From Alnus glutinosa (Eukaryota; Streptophyta; Magnoliopsida; Fagales; Betulaceae), in assembly GCF_958979055.1 (NCBI RefSeq), contig NC_084895.1:21250501-21314500 (forward strand): a stretch of 64,000 nucleotides of DNA, read 5' to 3'. The notes beneath the pieces are model-generated. The model made no database searches. It was not told where the DNA came from and saw nothing but the letters and a program-made list of their open reading frames with translations. Within the stretch, counting starts at the first letter, position 1; the number at the start of each line of letters is the position of its first letter. Shown piece after piece: positions 22,890 to 34,916 of the stretch. A program made the translations under genes and the position numbers.

Positions 22890-24336
22890 ATAATTGTTGT
22901 GAGTCCATATGGAAACAACAAAAAATAAAATAAAATAAAATTTCAAAATATGTTTTAGATATCCTTGATATTATTCTCAATTCCAGATTCATATTTTAAA
23001 ATTTCGCATCTCAATTTGGTTCTTTTGTTTTCAAGAAAATTTTATTTTACTCTTTTTCTTTTTCATCATCTATTAGGGCGTTGAAATTAATAGCCTGAAA
23101 AGTTTTCATGATGTTTATCCATTTTAAAACTAGAAAATTAGGATCTAGTCAGCAACCAACAAATTTCAGCAATGTGTCTCACTAATCCTCCTTCTCGATC
23201 CTCCAAACATGTGTTTTGGTTGCTAATTAGGTTTTTTAAATTTTGAAATTGTATCACGTACGGTCTTTTTTATAATAATAATTAAAAAAAAAAAAAAGTC
23301 TCACATACGTCCATCGTTTTTCACTCCAATAAACAATGTAAGAGAAAAAAATAAACTAAAACTTTTTAAAAAACATAGGCCAGTAAAATAACTTAAAATT
23401 AATTTATATGATTTTCCGAGGACGAGGCCTATATATTTTAACCTAATTAGCGAAGAAAATGAGCCACTCAAGTTGGGATAATTAGTCAAAGAAATTTTCA
23501 ATCTTATGTTTGTTTCTGAGGAAAACGTACGTGGAATATCTTTCAAATTAATATCCATTTCCTTCAAGCCTACATCTATGACTGCCTTCGCTTCAAGTTT
23601 CGGAAATCGCTTTTGCATTTGATTATATTCAAGAAAAATAAAAAATAATAATAATAATAATAAAAAAAAAACGTGTACATATGATCGATCATCTTACTTA
23701 ATTCAGATTGTTCTAAAGGGACATTAATTTTTCTTCCGTGTGGGACATGCATGCATATTACATTTGAATGTACGTACGTACAGATTTGACGCTTTTTGGA
23801 CATGTTATATACCTAAAACTATGACATTTAAATGTAATTAAGATGTTTATTTATTCACCAAAATTAAAGAAAAAGGAATTTAATTAATTCGTATTTCATG
23901 TTTTAAAAGGAAGAGGAAAATAATTATGGGATCAGTGTCAGATTTTCAAGAGAAGGTGGGTAATAATGGATTGCAAATTATCAAACATGTTTTGATTTTA
24001 TGTATCATGTTACACACTCAACACTGGCCATCACATAATTGTATTAATTCGAGTCTTGAATTTATTGAGATATTAATGATTTTATTTTGACTATTATATA
24101 TGTGATCGATCCTAAGTGGAGGGAGACAGTTCTTCCAAAAAAAAAAAAAAGTGGAGGGAGATAGGAGATATTTAGTTATTATGTACGTGGTAGCACCTAA
24201 TTGATTGAGATATTAACCATTAATTTCTAGTAGAAGTGGTAAATTAATCGATCGAGTTTTGAATTGATTGAGATATTTGATTTCATTTTGACTATGCGAT
24301 ATATCCTAAGTGGGGGATATAGGAGATATTCGACTA
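22890..24336. other. Intergenic spacer
   Basis: AT-rich sequence. The 105-codon minus frame at 23301-23618 has no recognisable domain and looks like chance. No gene seen. Confidence 0.5.
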
Positions 24337-24345
24337 ATCAACTTA

Positions 24346-25304
24346 ATTTTTTTTTTTTTAGGGAAAGTTGAACTTTCATTAATACAAACAGCATTACAAC
24401 ATTCGACCATTACAGCAATCAGCCACCTTGAAGGTGAACATACAACTTGAGTCAAAGACTCAAAAAATACAGACAGTAGCAACTAATAAAATCCAGCCAA
24501 CAGCATGGTGCCTCTGCGTTGACATACACCTTTACTTGATCAGGGAGTCGGTTACACATACTGGGCAAAGCCAATGACTGAATTAATACATGCACATAGC
24601 ACACTGTCAGAATAAAGCCCAATCAAAACAACACAGGATAAGCACTTTGAAATGAAGACTGTCTTCCGGGAGGCCGCCATCAGTGACGGCGTGTGTAACA
24701 CACGCGCCGCCACCAATAAAACCCTAACACCACCAAACATCGTAAGACCTCCGAACACCAACAGCCCCACCAGTCACGGCAGAAACAACCAGATTGTAGC
24801 CATCACGCGCAGCCCATAGCAGAAATAACGCACAGGCGCGTGATGACGACGCTCCGACCATCGACAGACCACAAGGCCGAGAGGAGTGGCTGAAGCACCA
24901 GAAGCTGACGGAGAATGAGGCTAGAGGGCGCGTGTCTCACAGAAGACGGCAGAAACTCGTAGATCTGGCCTCATAAAACTGACAGAGAGAAACACGGCCA
25001 CAAATTCCGCCAGCAACACGCCATGGGCGGCCAGACCCCTCCGACATCTCCACCAGAGAACTCACCTGCCACCACAAACTAAAACAACTAAAAAACAACA
25101 ACAAAACTCCACCGGATCCACCGAGGAGACAAAAACTACCACAACCCAAAGGGTTGGAAGACTAAACAACACCCAAACAACAAAAAATCCTGGGAGGAGG
25201 GAGGCACGAAGCCTCCCTCTCCCAAAACAAAGCCAAACGACGACTCTCTCTCTCTAGAAACACCGGGAGCTTCTCTCTATAGAAACACCCAGTTTTGGGC
25301 TCCT
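24346..25304 (-). mobile_element. Non-autonomous non-LTR retroposon with poly(A) tail
   Basis: 959 bp, GC-richer than its surroundings, beginning on the plus strand with a poly-T run (its poly-A tail on the minus strand) and flanked by the 9-bp target duplication ATCAACTTA (24337-24345 and 25305-25313). No reverse transcriptase. A related but 5'-shorter copy lies at 50174-50540. It may be a LINE-derived transcript lacking ORF2, or a retroposed RNA. Confidence 0.8.
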
Positions 25305-25313
25305 ATCAACTTA

Positions 25314-25865
25314 GTTAATACCAAAACATAATTAGGAGACTTTTATTTGTGTTTATTGTCAATATTAACAAGGGAACCGAAGTGGGAGGCAAAAATTAAT
25401 GAGTGGAAGACCCAGTTACTTCACCGCCAAATAATTTAAGAACAAGCCCAACCAGTTTGTGACACAACGAGTTTAAGCCACCAGGCGACTCGTTGTTTAT
25501 TATATTTATATCATAATATTAGTTGACATAATATATATGTTTTAAGTAGCTTACTATATATGGTGTGACATGAATATAGTAAATCGGTATAAAGTGTAGC
25601 ATTAGTACTCATTAGAAAATATTATCATAACAATATTCTAAAAATATCATAATAATATTCTGTGCACGATCTATATGATAACATTAAATATCATATCATC
25701 ATAATATTCTTACATTTGTAATCATGCATGCGGATAACTCATATAAGGTACTTTAATCTTTTATATATATACATATATACACCCTTATTAGTCCTTCGTG
25801 ATCTACTTTCCGTGTATTGTGACCTGTGTAGACATTAAAGAAGAAAGGAATATAAAAGGAGCATG
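25314..25865. other. Intergenic spacer before ERF-C
   Basis: AT-rich spacer with no gene recognised. Confidence 0.5.
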
Positions 25866-25870
25866 AATTC

Positions 25871-26216
25871 CACGTGTTATTCCAATTTCCAAACCAACAT
25901 TAATTATTAAAAAATACCAAACACAGTACATTATATTTGACTCTGAAAATGGTCGAAAATTGTCGGCATGCGACCTCTGACCACTGCAACTTGCCCCAAA
26001 CTCCTAATATTTTATTGCACGTAAAATAAAACTCAATAATTTCGTTTCCTCAAAGATTCCATTAAAGGGAACAAACAAATGAGCCGACGAACAATCAAAT
26101 AAACAAAAAAAAAAAAAAATTATTCCCAGCACGAAAAACACGTGTCTGAAATGAGCCACAAGAAACGAAACTTCATAGAAATGCATGCATGAGAATAACA
26201 AATCTTTATATATATA
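25871..26216 (+). promoter_or_regulatory. ERF-C upstream G-boxes and TA-rich region
   Basis: CACGTG at 25871-25876 and 26139-26144, then a TATATA tract at about 26207-26222 some 80-90 bp before the start codon that could serve as TATA box. The second G-box is not present upstream of ERF-D, where the homology starts at 31381. Confidence 0.5.
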
Positions 26217-26298
26217 TATAAAAACTTGAGATTTTGAGAACATAGCGATCGATCACCCAATAATAAAGCTTCATCAATCCCCACGAACGAAGTTAACC

Positions 26299-26907
26299 AT
26301 GTTCGGAGAGACCATGACCTCCGAATTCGACTCATCTGTTTTAGAGAATATCCAGCAACATCTTTTACAGAACGATCTTCAAGACACTGCGTCGTTTTTG
26401 ACAAAAGTTTACGACGACAATAGGCCACCGTATTATCACCGAAGCTCGAGCTTTAGCAGTCTCTTTCTAACGGAGAGCTGGGGTGACTTGCCTTTTAAGG
26501 TGGACGATGTAACGGGAGCGGGAATGGAAACGGAAACGGAGTCCGTCGAGTCGGAGGCTGGTGTTGCGGTGGCGCGTTGCCAGGCACAGGCAGCGGAGAA
26601 GTACAGGGGGGTGAGGAGGAGGCCGTGGGGAAAGTACGCGGCGGAGATAAGAGACCCAACGAAGAAGAGCGGCTCAAACTCAAGGGTGTGGCTCGGGACT
26701 TACGAGACGGCTGAGGATGCGGCTTGGGCTTATGACAGGGCCGCTTTCAAGATGCGCGGCTCGAAAGCCAAGCTCAATTTTCCTCACCTTATTGGCTCGG
26801 ATGAGCATGACTATGAGCCCATCAGAGTGACTGCCAAGCGTGGCTCTCCGGAGCCGTCGGCTTCGTCTTTCGCGTCGGAGCCTAAGCCAAAAAGGAGCAA
26901 AACTTGA
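26299..26907 (+). CDS. AP2/ERF transcription factor, group IXa-like (ERF-C)
   Basis: Intronless 202-residue protein. AP2 domain at about 102-166 with canonical Ala14 and Asp19 ([10 protein letters not shown]), plus an inserted loop TKKSGSNSR three residues longer than in ERF-A/B. N-terminal group IX motif [13 protein letters not shown] at 58-70, like AtERF1/2. The C-terminus ends with the basic stretch PKPKRSKT. Compared with ERF-D it lacks 23 codons after the KVDD motif (the VYGGFSDAV part), an in-frame loss between GACGA direct repeats. The start is supported by the identical ATG and leader in ERF-D. Likely a nuclear GCC-box activator; binding and induction are inferred from the family. Confidence 0.95.
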   Translation: MFGETMTSEFDSSVLENIQQHLLQNDLQDTASFLTKVYDDNRPPYYHRSSSFSSLFLTESWGDLPFKVDDVTGAGMETETESVESEAGVAVARCQAQAAEKYRGVRRRPWGKYAAEIRDPTKKSGSNSRVWLGTYETAEDAAWAYDRAAFKMRGSKAKLNFPHLIGSDEHDYEPIRVTAKRGSPEPSASSFASEPKPKRSKT

Positions 26908-27159
26908 CTTGGACGGTGTTCGAAATTCGAAGTAGACTTGCTGAAACGTGGCGACCAGTTTGGTAGATGAATTGTATATTTGACCTTTTTTGTTTTTTTT
27001 TTTTTTTGTTTTTGTTTTTTTGCTCTCAAATATCCAATCTAATCCACTTCAGCTGATATTTCAAATATTCAGATGTTTCATGTATGATCCCTCAATCTTA
27101 GTTTGTTTGCATCATCATCACTGTTTTAGTCCATCCATTCTTGAAATCTTCTTTTTTTC

Positions 27160-27190
<31 letters not shown>

Positions 27191-27240
27191 TTTTATAGAT
27201 AAATACATTCTTGAAATCTTGAATCTGCCCATAGAAATAA

Positions 27241-27704
27241 GGTTAAAAATTGGGGAAATTACATTTATCTCCTCATACTATCACCATATTTGTAATGTTT
27301 CTCATAGGCATCGTTTGGTTTGCGGAATGTCTATTCCATTAGGAAAAAGAATAACTATTCATGGGAATAGATGAAGGTGGAATGGAATAACTATTCCTAT
27401 TCTTTTGTTTGGTTGTAACGGTGGAATAGAACATTGCATATGTATTCTTTTGTTTGGTACAGTGCAATACATTGGTGAATGGAATCATATTATAATCAAA
27501 TTTTCTAAAATACCCTTATAATACAAATATAATTTATATTCTTGAGGACATTTTTTTTTCTTTATTTAAGAAACATAAACAATCATACTATGACCTTTTT
27601 TTTTTCTTTTTTTCTTTTTTTTTTTTAATTTCATAGAGTTCATGGCTTCTTTTTTTTTTCTTTTTTTTTTCATATACAATTACGCTACAAAATGATTTAT
27701 AAGG

Positions 27705-27741
<37 letters not shown>

Positions 27742-29195
27742 ACAAACACACACACACACACACATAATCATCATATCACTATCATAAAAAAATAGATCAT
27801 CTACAAAGCCTTTTTTATTTTATTCTTTTTTATTTGTTTTCCAGCAACAAACATTCATTCTCTGCTTACAAAGTAAAATAATTTATAAGAGAAAAAAAAA
27901 AAAAAAAACATAATCATCATAAAAAAAATAAATCATCTACAAAACCCTTTTTATTTTATTATTTTTTATTTGTTTTTCAGTAACAAACATTCGTTCTTTG
28001 CTTATAAAGTTTTTCTCAAACCTCTGCAAGGCAATTGGAGTCCCCGCGATATTAAGAGGTACTCGTTTTGCTACATCTACTGTAGGCTAAATCATAGGAG
28101 GAGGAAAAAAAAAAAAAAAAAAAAAAGAAGAAGAAGAAAGACTACCCCACAACAAATTAAGTTGGGTTGAGAAACAGAGAGAGGGGGATGAGAATATAAT
28201 TGCAGAGATGGAGAAAGATATTGATGGTGCACTTGAGTGATGAATTTTTGAAATCAGAATTAAATTCTTATTTTGTTTGCGAATTTTGAAATTTGACTTT
28301 TTAGAAAAAATTGAATAAAATATGATTTGTTTATAAAAAGTTGAATAAAATATAATTTGTTTTTTAAAAAGTTGAATAAAATATGATTTATTTCTGAAAA
28401 AAGTAGAATCAAGATTATATTTTATTGTCAAAATTTCGTATCAAAACACACCATGAGTTGAGAAACAAAGAGAGAGAGAGAGGGATAAGAGACTTGGGTG
28501 TTGAGAAGGTTGGGTTTTTGGGCAAAAGACGAATTTAATTTATTCCCATAAAAAAGGAATAGGTATTCCACTCCTTTTTGAGTGGAATACATATTCCTCT
28601 TCGTAAGGGAATAGCTATTCCGTGGGAATAACTATTCCCTTAAATAATATACAACCAAACAAAAGAATAGCTATTTCGTAGGAATAACTATTCCTTTCCA
28701 TGGGTCTAATCCGCAAACCAAACGAGGCCATAATGTTTTAATTTTTACAATGTTTCTCAATCTACCATTTGAGTTACAATGTCCCTATTCCGTTAAATTT
28801 TTTTGTTAAATCCTAAAATAATAGGGTATAATGGTCATTTTTCTGATCCAAAAGGACAAAAATGTCCTTAGATTTTTTCTTTAAAAAAAACGACCGACAA
28901 CGTCACCGTGGGTTGCACCAAATCCACAGCCCGGCCGTGGGTCACGAGTGGAAGAGGATTTTTTTTTTTCATTGGTGTAATTGTATTTTTTAAAATTTTA
29001 TTAGGTATAAATTATAATGGACATTTTGCATCTCTTGCCATATAACTTGACAAAATTTTGTAACATTGGAGGGACATTGTAACCCCAATATTGGTAGATT
29101 GGGGAGACATTGCAAAATATGAAATATTAGAGATTTAGAAGAGATTGCAAATTGAGTTATAGTTTGAAGAAAATAAGTCATACATATCTCTATAC
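27241..29195. mobile_element. Long-TIR element in unit C (host of a nested insertion)
   Basis: 27250-27305 plus 28730-28800 and 28990-29170 form inverted arms (for example AATCTACCATTTGAGTTACA against TGTAACCCCAAT...GGTAGATT). Unit D has the same element at about 32485-33005. A fragment of the same family lies at about 35040-35125. No transposase; Mutator-like by its long TIRs, but no target duplication was confirmed. Confidence 0.5.
27307..28729. mobile_element. Harbinger/Tourist-like non-autonomous element
   Basis: 1423 bp with 20-bp inverted termini GGCATCGTTTGGTTTGCGGA and TCCGCAAACCAAACGAGGCC (one mismatch), flanked by a 3-bp duplication ATA. Subterminal GGAATA/TATTCC palindromes are repeated at both ends. 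The interior is simple-sequence rich (poly-T, poly-A, CA repeat) with no transposase. The empty site is intact in unit D at about 32539. Superfamily assignment is probable, the insertion itself is certain. Confidence 0.85.
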
Positions 29196-29715
29196 AACCA
29201 AGTTTCAAATACACTATTGAATTTGTGGGACCCAATGTGGGTCCCATAAATTTAATGGTAGATTTGAAAATGAGATATATAAGAGATGTGTAGAAGATGT
29301 ACTTATATCATTTGTCAAAAAAATATATAACCTTAAGGTGTTGGTGAATATCAAATAATAAATGCTATGAGGACTCTTTTTTTTCATCTACCTTCCTTTT
29401 TTTTTTTTCTATTTCTTTTTTGTAAATACAATAGAATAACCAAACTGCAAACAACAATAACAACAAACAAAAACTAGGAAAAAAATAGCATAACCAAAAA
29501 CAAGCATATCAACGGAAAACTCCAATATAAACATTTTTAAAATGCATGTGAAAATCGTATGTTTTAAAGACAGATGTCATATGTTATGTTAATCCGTTAA
29601 CGTACTAGACATGGGAGTGATAGATGAGAAGAAGAGTTCAACCAACAATAAACAAGTAGCCACGATAAGAGTTTATCTATTAGAGTTTTTATTAGTAGAT
29701 AATAAAGGATATTGT

Positions 29716-30109
29716 CACTACAAAAAAAAAAAAAAAAAAGCGATCGTTTCTTGGCAGTTTTTTTCTAGAAGGTTTTTAGAACCGTCTAGAATTAAAATTT
29801 TATAGACGGTTTATTGTTGGTTGGACTCTTCTTCAGGTTATGGGCGATTTGGTCTAAACCAGGAACTCGGGCTATCCAAACCGTCTACAATTAATTCCGG
29901 ACGGTTTAGGAAAACCATCCAAATTGGTTTTGGACGATTTGGGCCAAACCGTCTGGAATTACGGACGATTTGGCCTAAACTCTCCATAACCCGAATTTCC
30001 AACCTATATTTCTAGACTGTTTTAAACCGTCTAGATTTTGTTCCAGACGGTTTTTTTGCAATTAATAAACCATTTGAAACCGTCCAGAAATCTTGAATTT
30101 TTTAAAGTG
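29716..30109. mobile_element. CACTA-type MITE in unit C
   Basis: 394 bp starting CACTACAAAAAA and ending in a degraded AAAGTG terminus, flanked by TGT on both sides (29713-29715, 30110-30112). Interior filled with GACGGTTT/AAACCGTC repeats. Same position and target as the copy in unit D, so it predates that duplication. Confidence 0.85.
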
Positions 30110-31352
30110 TGTGTATCCTAAGTGTTATATAGTACGTTAGAAGAAATCCACAAGAGTTACCTTTACCCTTGTTATAAGTATATATATACACACATATAGC
30201 CTGTTTTTTTATTAATAAAATTATCAGAAAAGTTAATTATTCAACTCTAGTAGTTATTTAAGAGGTCTAAGGTTCCTCGAATTACTCTAAATTATTCATT
30301 ACTTTCTTGAAAAATTAGGCACGTAACATAATCATATTAAAATTACACGTGAGAATCACATGTTTTAAAAATATATGTCAATTTAATAAACTAAATTGAA
30401 AAAAAAAAAATCTTCAATGAGTATACATACAAGAATTATATGTCACAGATTAAACGGAACATTGGAATTAGCTCATTAAATTTCAGTCACTCTTTTTTCT
30501 TCTTCTTCTTTTTTCGAGTAAGAACTACAAACACAAGTTATTTCCAACAGCATCATTAGACTCAATTAATATTCCTATTATTGTTTAGAAAATGTTTGGA
30601 GTATTAAAATTGTTTTACAAATTTATGTGACATGCAGTTCACATTTTATGGACATGGATGCCACATGAACTGCTACGTATATTACGGTCTGCATTTTAGT
30701 GGCTGGCGTAATAAATGTACGTCATGTGAATTGTCTCATCAATTCTTAAGAAACCTGACATAAAAAAATGTAATATATACTCCTAACAACACTCTTGTTT
30801 TTTCTTATTTCTGTTTTTTCTTATCACCTTTAATTTATACTTCAAAGAGGCAAAGAGCTAGCCAATGAGCCATGCCCATTATGGTATGCATTAAACAAAT
30901 ACATATTCTCAGTGGATATATAATTAAGATAGAGTCATAGTCTTACACTCTTACACATATCAAGGCCGCATGTTGCATGTGGTTGTTGGTCGCTATATAT
31001 ATTGAAGTATACATATATAAATATGAGGTCTTTGCAAATTTAGCAATCAAATAAACAAATATTATGTATTCCCATCTAAAACATGTGAAAAGAATTATAT
31101 GAAGAAGGAAATTTCATGGCAATATATATTATCAAAAGATATGCACTTGCATGTATATGCATGCATTCAATATTCCAACTTATATTACCTTCCAAAGCCA
31201 TACAAAAAGTCACACTTTGCCACCGACTCAGAAATCTCATTCAATTGATATGCTCTGAAATTGTGTGGGATATTATTTCTGACTCTACTTCAAGCACCCA
31301 AGTTTTACTTGCCAGCTAATTCATTGAATATTGTATCGATCGATAAGCTTTT

Positions 31353-31382
31353 CCGGCAACATCTTTTACAGAACGATCTTCA
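31353..31382 (+). pseudogene. Stray ERF coding fragment upstream of ERF-D
   Basis: 27 bases (31356-31382) are identical to the ERF-C coding sequence for the HLLQNDL region (26355-26381), yet lie about 120 bp before the ERF-D start and fuse directly to promoter sequence at the left edge of unit D. The codon just before reads CGG (Arg), as in ERF-A/B, rather than CAG. This is a recombination scar, not a working exon. Confidence 0.75.
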
Positions 31383-31500
31383 TGAGAATAACATATCTTT
31401 ATATATATATATATATATGTAAAAACTTGAGATTTTGAGAACATAGCGATCGATCACCCAATAATAAAATCTTCATCAATCCCCACGAACGAAGTTAACC

Positions 31501-32148
31501 ATGTTCGGAGAGACCATAACCTCCGAATTCGACTCATCTGTTTTAGAGAATATCCAGCAACATCTTTTACAGAACGATCTTCAAGACACTGCGTCGTTTT
31601 TGACAAAAGTTTACGACGACAATAGGCCACCGTATCACCGAAGCTCGAGCTTTGGCTGTCTCTTTCTAAAGGTGGACGACACGGACGTTTACGGTGGTTT
31701 CAGTGACGCTGTCAGTATTAAATGGGCTCCGTTAGATCAGCGTGACGATGTAACGGGAGCGGGAACGGAAACGGAAACGGAGTCCGTCGAGTCGGAGGCT
31801 GGTGTTGCGGTGGCGCGTTGTGTGGCACAGGCAGCGGAGAAGTACAGGGGGGTAAGGAGGAGGCCGTGAGGAAAGTACGCGGCGGAGATAAGAGACCCAA
31901 CGAAGAAGAGTGGCTCAAACTCAAGGGTGTGGCTCGGGACTTACGAGACGGCTGAGGATGCAGCTTGGGCTTATGACAGGGCCGCTTTCAAGATGCGCGG
32001 CTCGAAAGCCAAGCTCAATTTTCCTCACCTTATTGGCTCGGATGAGCATGACTATGAGCCCATCAGAGTGACTGCCAAGCGTGGCTCTCCGGAGCCGTCG
32101 GCTTCGTCTTTCGCGTCGGAGCCTAAGCCAAAAAGGAGCAAAACTTGA
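31501..32148 (+). pseudogene. Broken AP2/ERF gene (ERF-D)
   Basis: Paralogue of ERF-C with a premature TGA at 31867-31869 that replaces the invariant Trp codon of the AP2 domain (RRRPW); the change is G to A at 31869. The frame is otherwise open to the same C-terminus at 32148, so this looks recent. The truncated product would be 122 residues and lack DNA binding. It also lacks nine codons of the group IX motif (TESWGDLPF) but keeps the following VYGGFSDAVSIKWAP segment that ERF-C has lost. Leader and TATA-like tract match ERF-C, but the distal promoter is replaced at 31381. Could be a sequencing error at one base; otherwise a pseudogene. Confidence 0.88.
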
Positions 32149-32484
32149 CTCGGACGGTGTTCGAATTTCGAACACCGTAGACTTGCTGAAACGTGGCGCC
32201 CAGTTTGGCAGATGAATTGTATATTTGACCTTTTTTGTTTTTTTGTTTTTTTTGCTCTCAAATATCCAATCCAATCCACTTCAGCTGATATTTCAAATAT
32301 TCAGATGTTTCAAATATGAATCATATGATCCCTCAATCTTAGTTTGTTTGCATCATCATCATTGTTTTAGTCCATCCATTCTTGAAATCTTCTTCTTCTT
32401 CTTCTTTTTTTCTTTTGTTTCTTTTTTTATAGATAAATCCATTCTTGAAATCTTGAATCTGCCCATAGAAATAAGGTTAAAAAT

Positions 32485-33005
32485 TGGGGAAATTACATTT
32501 ATCTCCTCATACTATCACCATATTTGTAATGTTTCTCATAATGTTTTAATTTTTATAATGTTTCTCAATCTACCATTTGAGTTACAATGTCCTTATTCCG
32601 TTAAATTTTTTTTGTTAAATCCTAAAATAATAGGGTATAATGGTCATTTTTCTAATCCAAAAGGACAAAAATGTCCTTAGATTTTTTCTTTAAAAAAAAC
32701 GTCCTACAACATCACCGTGGGTTGCGCCAAATCCAAAACGTGGCCGTGGGTCACGAGTGGAAGAGGACTTTTTTTTTTAAAAAAAAAAAAAATCATTGGT
32801 GTAATTGTATTTTTTAAAATTTTATTAGGTATAAATTATAATGGACATTTTGCATCTCTTGCCATATGACTTGACAAAATTTTGTAACATTGGAGGGACA
32901 TTGTAACCCCAATGGTAGATTGGGGAGACATTTCAAAATACGAAATATTATAGATTTGGAGGAGATTGTAAATTGAGTGGTAGTTTGAGGAGAATAAGTC
33001 ATACA
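32485..33005. mobile_element. Long-TIR element in unit D
   Basis: Uninterrupted counterpart of the element at 27241-29195. Left arm about 32490-32605, right arm about 32885-33000 in reverse complement. Confidence 0.5.
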
Positions 33006-33522
33006 TATCTTCATACAACCAAGTTTCAAATACACTATTGAATTTGTACCCATAAATTTAATGGTAGATTTGAAAATAAGATGTATAAAAAATGTGTAGG
33101 AGATGTAGTTATACCATTCATCAAAAATATATAACCTTAAGGTGTTGGTGAATATCAAATAATAAATGCTATGAGGACCTTTTTTTTTTCATCTACTTTC
33201 CTTTTTCTTTTTCTTTTTCTTTTTTGTAAATACAATAGAACAACCAAACTGCAAACAACAATAACAACAAACAAAAACTAGGAAAAAAAAAACAACATAA
33301 CCAAAAACAAGCAAATCAACGGAAAACTCCAATATAGAGATTTTTAAAATGCATGTGAGAATCGTATACTTTAAAAACAGATGTCACATGCTATGTTAAT
33401 CCGTTAACGTACTAGACATGGGAGTGATAGATGAGAAGAAGAGTTCAACCAACAATAAACAAGCAGCCGCAATAAGAGTTTATCTATTAGAGTTTTTATT
33501 AGTAGATAATAAAGGATATTGT

Positions 33523-33885
33523 CACTACAAAAAAACGACCATTTCTTGACATTTTTTTCTAGACGGTTTTTAGAACCATCTAGAATTAAAATTTTACAAA
33601 CGGTTTATTGTTGGTTGGACTCTTCTTTGGGTTATGGGCGGTTTGGTCCAAACCCCGGGAATTCGGGTTATGGACGGTTTGGTCCAAACCGTCTACAATT
33701 AATTCTGGACGGTTTGGGAAAACCGTCCAAATTGGTTTTGGACGGTTTGGCCTAAACCCTCCATAACCCAAATTCCCGACCCATATTTCTAGACGGTTTT
33801 AAACAATCTGGACTTTGTTCCAGACAATTTTTTGCAATTTCTAGATGGTTCGAAACCGTCCAGAAATCTTGAATTTTTTGTAGTC
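33523..33885. mobile_element. CACTA-type MITE in unit D
   Basis: 363 bp, CACTACAAAAAA start and TTTTTTGTAGTC end (last base mutated), flanked by TGT on both sides. Orthologous insertion to 29716-30109. Confidence 0.85.
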
Positions 33886-34916
33886 TGTGTATCCTAAGTG
33901 TTATATAGTACGTTAGTAGAAGTCCGCAAGAGTCCGCAAGAGTTACCTTTATCCTTGTTATAGGTATATATATATATATATATAACCTTTTTTTTTATTA
34001 ATAAAATTATCAGAAAAGTTAATTATTCAACTTTAATAGTTATTTAAGAGGTCTAGGTTCCTCAAACTATAAATTATTTGTTACTTTCTTGAAAAATTAG
34101 GCACGTAACATAATCATATTAAAATTACATGTGAGAATCACATGCTTTTAAAAATATATGTCAATTTAATAAACTAAATTGAAAAAAAAAAAAAAAAATC
34201 TTCTATGAGTATACATGCAAGAATTATATTTCACGGATTAAACGGAACATTGGAATTTATTAGCTCATTGAATTTCAGTCACTCTTTCTTCTTCTTCTTC
34301 TTCTTCTTTGAGTAAGAACTACAAACACAAGTTGTTTCCAACAGCATCATTAGACTCAGTTAATATTCCTATTATTGTTTGGAAAATGTTTGGAGTATTA
34401 AAATTGTTTTACCAATTTATGTGACAGTTCACATTTTATAGATATGGGTGCCACATGAACTGTTACGTATATGACAGTCTACATTTTAATGGCTGGCATA
34501 ATAAGTGTACGTCATGTGAACTGTTTCATCACTTCGTAAGAAACCTAACATAAAAAATGTAACATATACTCCTAACAACACTTTTTCTTTTTCTTTTTTA
34601 TTTCTGTTTTTTCTTATCACCTTTAATTTCTACTTCAAAGAGGCAAAGAGCCAATGAGCCATGCCCATTATGGTATGCATTAAACAAACACATATTCTCA
34701 GTGGATATATAAGATAGAGTCATAGTCTTACACTCTTACACATATCAAGGCTGCATGTTGCATGTGATTGTTTGTCGCTATATATATTCTCAGTGTATAT
34801 GCATGCATTCAATATTCCAACTTATATTACCTTCCAAAGCCATACAAAGTCACACTTTGCCACCGACTCAGAAATCTCATTCAACTCTGCTCTGAAATTG
34901 TGTGGGATATTATTTT

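Larger units (their letters stand above)
26188..31270. repeat. Segmental duplication unit C (paralogue of unit D)
   Basis: Homologous to 31381-34916 from the GAGAATAAC motif upstream of ERF-C to the GTGTGGGATATTATTT block near 31270. Carries a 1.4-kb Harbinger-like insertion absent from D. 30110-31270 is intergenic spacer with a D counterpart at 33886-34916. Confidence 0.85.
31381..34916. repeat. Segmental duplication unit D (paralogue of unit C)
   Basis: Homologous to unit C; homology stops at about 34916 after GTGTGGGATATTATTT. Shorter than C because it lacks the 1.4-kb insertion and has small deletions (for example around 34790). 33886-34916 is spacer without genes. Confidence 0.85.

Noticed and set aside
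23301..23618. 105-codon minus-strand frame
   Set aside because: No recognised domain, AT-rich codons, no paralogue or splice context.
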